A stretch of DNA of 7,060 nt. It comes from Acidobacteriota bacterium. Lineage in GTDB: Bacteria > Acidobacteriota > Polarisedimenticolia > Gp22-AA2. Where the stretch lies: positions 1-7,060 of the forward strand of contig JAPUIN010000224.1 in the NCBI GenBank assembly GCA_027297005.1. Reading direction: 5' to 3'. A program made the position numbers and the translations under genes. Numbering within the stretch: position 1 is the stretch's first letter; each line of letters starts with the position of its first letter. Positions 6,239 through 7,060 of the stretch are shown here, piece by piece. The notes below the pieces were generated by a model. The model saw only the letters and a list, made by a program, of their open reading frames with translations, was not told the origin of the DNA and did no database searches.

Positions 6239-6892
6239 TCACGGCCGCGCGAGGGCCGTCCTGGACATCAGCTTTTCGGCCGAGACGGCCTCCTGTGAGC
6301 CGGGCCACCGCCGAACGATCTCCTCGACGATCGCGCGGGCGTCCTGATCGCGCCCGTCACGCACCAGCACCCGCGCCAGGTGCACCTTGAACATCGGCTG
6401 CTCGGGGTTCTCGCGCACCGCGCGCCCGAAGTAGCGCGCCGCGATGGCGGTTTCCCCCTGCTCCTCCATGATCGTCCCCAGCCCGATCAGCGCGGGAGGA
6501 TACCCTGAGGTGGCGAACAGCGAAGCGTGGTACGCCTCGATCGCCCGCGGCGGATTTTTCCCCATGTGGTACATGCGACCGAGGGCGGCCGCGACTTCGG
6601 CGTTCCCCGGCTGGCGCTCGCGGATGTGGCTCTCGATCGCGATCGCCCTTGCCAGGCGCCCGGTCTGGGCCAGCTGCACGGCGACCAGATGGCACTCCTC
6701 CAGGTCGGACGCGCGCAGGCACGCCGAACAGCTTTCGGCGTTCGCCGGAGGCGCATCCTGCCCGGCGCGTGCCGGGACGGCTGCGGCCGTGGCGGCGGCC
6801 AGAAGAAACAAGAGGCCGAGCAGCCCGGTCAGGATCGGCCGGAACGGTCGTCGCGTTTCCATATTTTCGGTTTCGAGCACTATCTGGGTCAC
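6239..6892 (-). CDS. Exported TPR-repeat protein
   Basis: The 217-residue product begins with a signal peptide: METRRPFRP, then a Leu/Ala-rich hydrophobic stretch (about 20-38) ending VPARAG, with cleavage likely near residues 43-44. A short segment with Cys55, Cys58 and Cys67 (CSAC spacing) follows. Four TPR-like helix pairs cover about 67-200, with typical Gly/Ala/Tyr spacing such as AALGRMYHMGKNPPRAIEAYHASL and ARYFGRAVRENPEQP. TPR proteins act as protein-interaction scaffolds; no catalytic function is visible. I chose GTG 6892 because GGAGGAGA (6907-6900) lies exactly 7 nt upstream. ATG 6862 gives a tidier signal peptide but has no ribosome-binding site, and GTG 6949 would add a basic, proline-rich leader. 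Its stop is 32 bp before the kinase ATG and overlaps the alternative kinase GTG, so the two are probably cotranscribed. An envelope TPR protein next to a soluble kinase suggests a shared pathway, but not a known one. Confidence 0.8.
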   Translation of the reverse strand: MTQIVLETENMETRRPFRPILTGLLGLLFLLAAATAAAVPARAGQDAPPANAESCSACLRASDLEECHLVAVQLAQTGRLARAIAIESHIRERQPGNAEVAAALGRMYHMGKNPPRAIEAYHASLFATSGYPPALIGLGTIMEEQGETAIAARYFGRAVRENPEQPMFKVHLARVLVRDGRDQDARAIVEEIVRRWPGSQEAVSAEKLMSRTALARP

Positions 6893-6951
6893 GGGTCGAT
6901 CTCCTCCGGGCCGGCCGCGCGGATTCGGCGGCCGGACGATGCGGGACACAT
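6889..6951 (-). CDS. Possible 20-codon upstream ORF coupled to the TPR gene
   Basis: On the minus strand an ATG at 6951 follows a strong AAAGGAGG (6961-6954). It opens a 20-residue frame (MCPASSGRRIRAAGPEEIDP) whose TGA overlaps the preferred TPR start codon as GTGA. The arrangement allows translational coupling. Spacing from the ribosome-binding site is short, and the same site could serve the in-frame GTG at 6949. No homolog is recognised, so this is a weak call. Confidence 0.2.
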   Translation of the reverse strand: MCPASSGRRIRAAGPEEIDP

Positions 6952-7016
6952 CCCCTCCTTTCACAACATAGGTCCCGCGAGGGGGCATGCAACAGGCTCG
7001 GCGGCGCAGATTCGGC

Positions 7017-7038
7017 CCGGTTGAAACCGGATTGCAAT
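7017..7038. repeat. Adjacent palindromes CCGGTT-GA-AACCGG and ATTGCAAT
   Basis: A 6-bp inverted repeat with a 2-bp centre (7017-7030) abuts a perfect 8-bp palindrome (7031-7038). Both lie about 125-145 bp upstream of the TPR gene start, where a promoter or operator for the TPR-kinase unit would be expected. No clear -35/-10 pair was found in 6962-7060, and no gene was recognised there. Confidence 0.3.
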
Positions 7039-7060
7039 TTCGTGATTCTGGCGTAGGATC

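Noticed and set aside
6207..6308. Hybrid kinase start at GTG 6308
   Set aside because: It would overlap the TPR gene by about 70 bp and has no supporting ribosome-binding site; the receiver domain begins well after ATG 6206.

Overview
The window is a dense, GC-rich bacterial chromosome segment with no phage, transposon or CRISPR signature. The lineage cannot be fixed from the sequence. An in-frame UGA that looks like selenocysteine, an ergothioneine-type methyltransferase and a large soluble hybrid kinase suggest a free-living, probably environmental bacterium with an active selenocysteine-decoding system, but that is inference.

Layout: (1) 1-862, plus strand: the 3' part of an AhpD/carboxymuconolactone-decarboxylase-like gene with a GAF-like C-terminal domain. 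Its CxxC redox motif reads Cys-Asn-Tyr-[TGA], and a strong hairpin with a GG-containing loop follows about 20 nt later. This is best read as a selenoprotein with a bacterial SECIS element. A conventional gene caller would report only a truncated protein starting downstream of the TGA. (2) 945-1029, minus: tRNA-Leu(UAG). (3) 1116-2003, minus: a lipoprotein substrate-binding protein of the OpuAC/OsmX quaternary-amine type. (4) 2004-2209: a divergent intergenic region with a 7+7 bp dyad overlapping a TTGACA box. (5) 2210-3226, plus: EgtD-like histidine N-alpha-trimethyltransferase. (6) 3298-4038, minus: MBL-fold hydrolase, convergent with egtD. (7) 4137-6206, minus: REC-GAF-HisKA-HATPase-REC hybrid histidine kinase. 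(8) 6239-6892, minus: exported TPR protein. The last three lie head to tail in the order TPR protein, kinase, MBL hydrolase and may be one transcription unit, with a possible internal promoter before the hydrolase.

Two ideas stand out. The first is the selenocysteine AhpD-GAF fusion, a plausible thiol/peroxide redox enzyme coupled to a sensor-type domain. The second is the divergent pairing of EgtD, whose product hercynine is a betaine, with a betaine-type binding protein. Relatives of such binding proteins in other bacteria (EgtU) are known to bind ergothioneine, so the SBP here may serve hercynine or ergothioneine rather than a generic osmoprotectant. Together these give the left half of the window a low-molecular-weight thiol and redox flavour. 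The right half is a signalling cassette whose signal and output are not visible.
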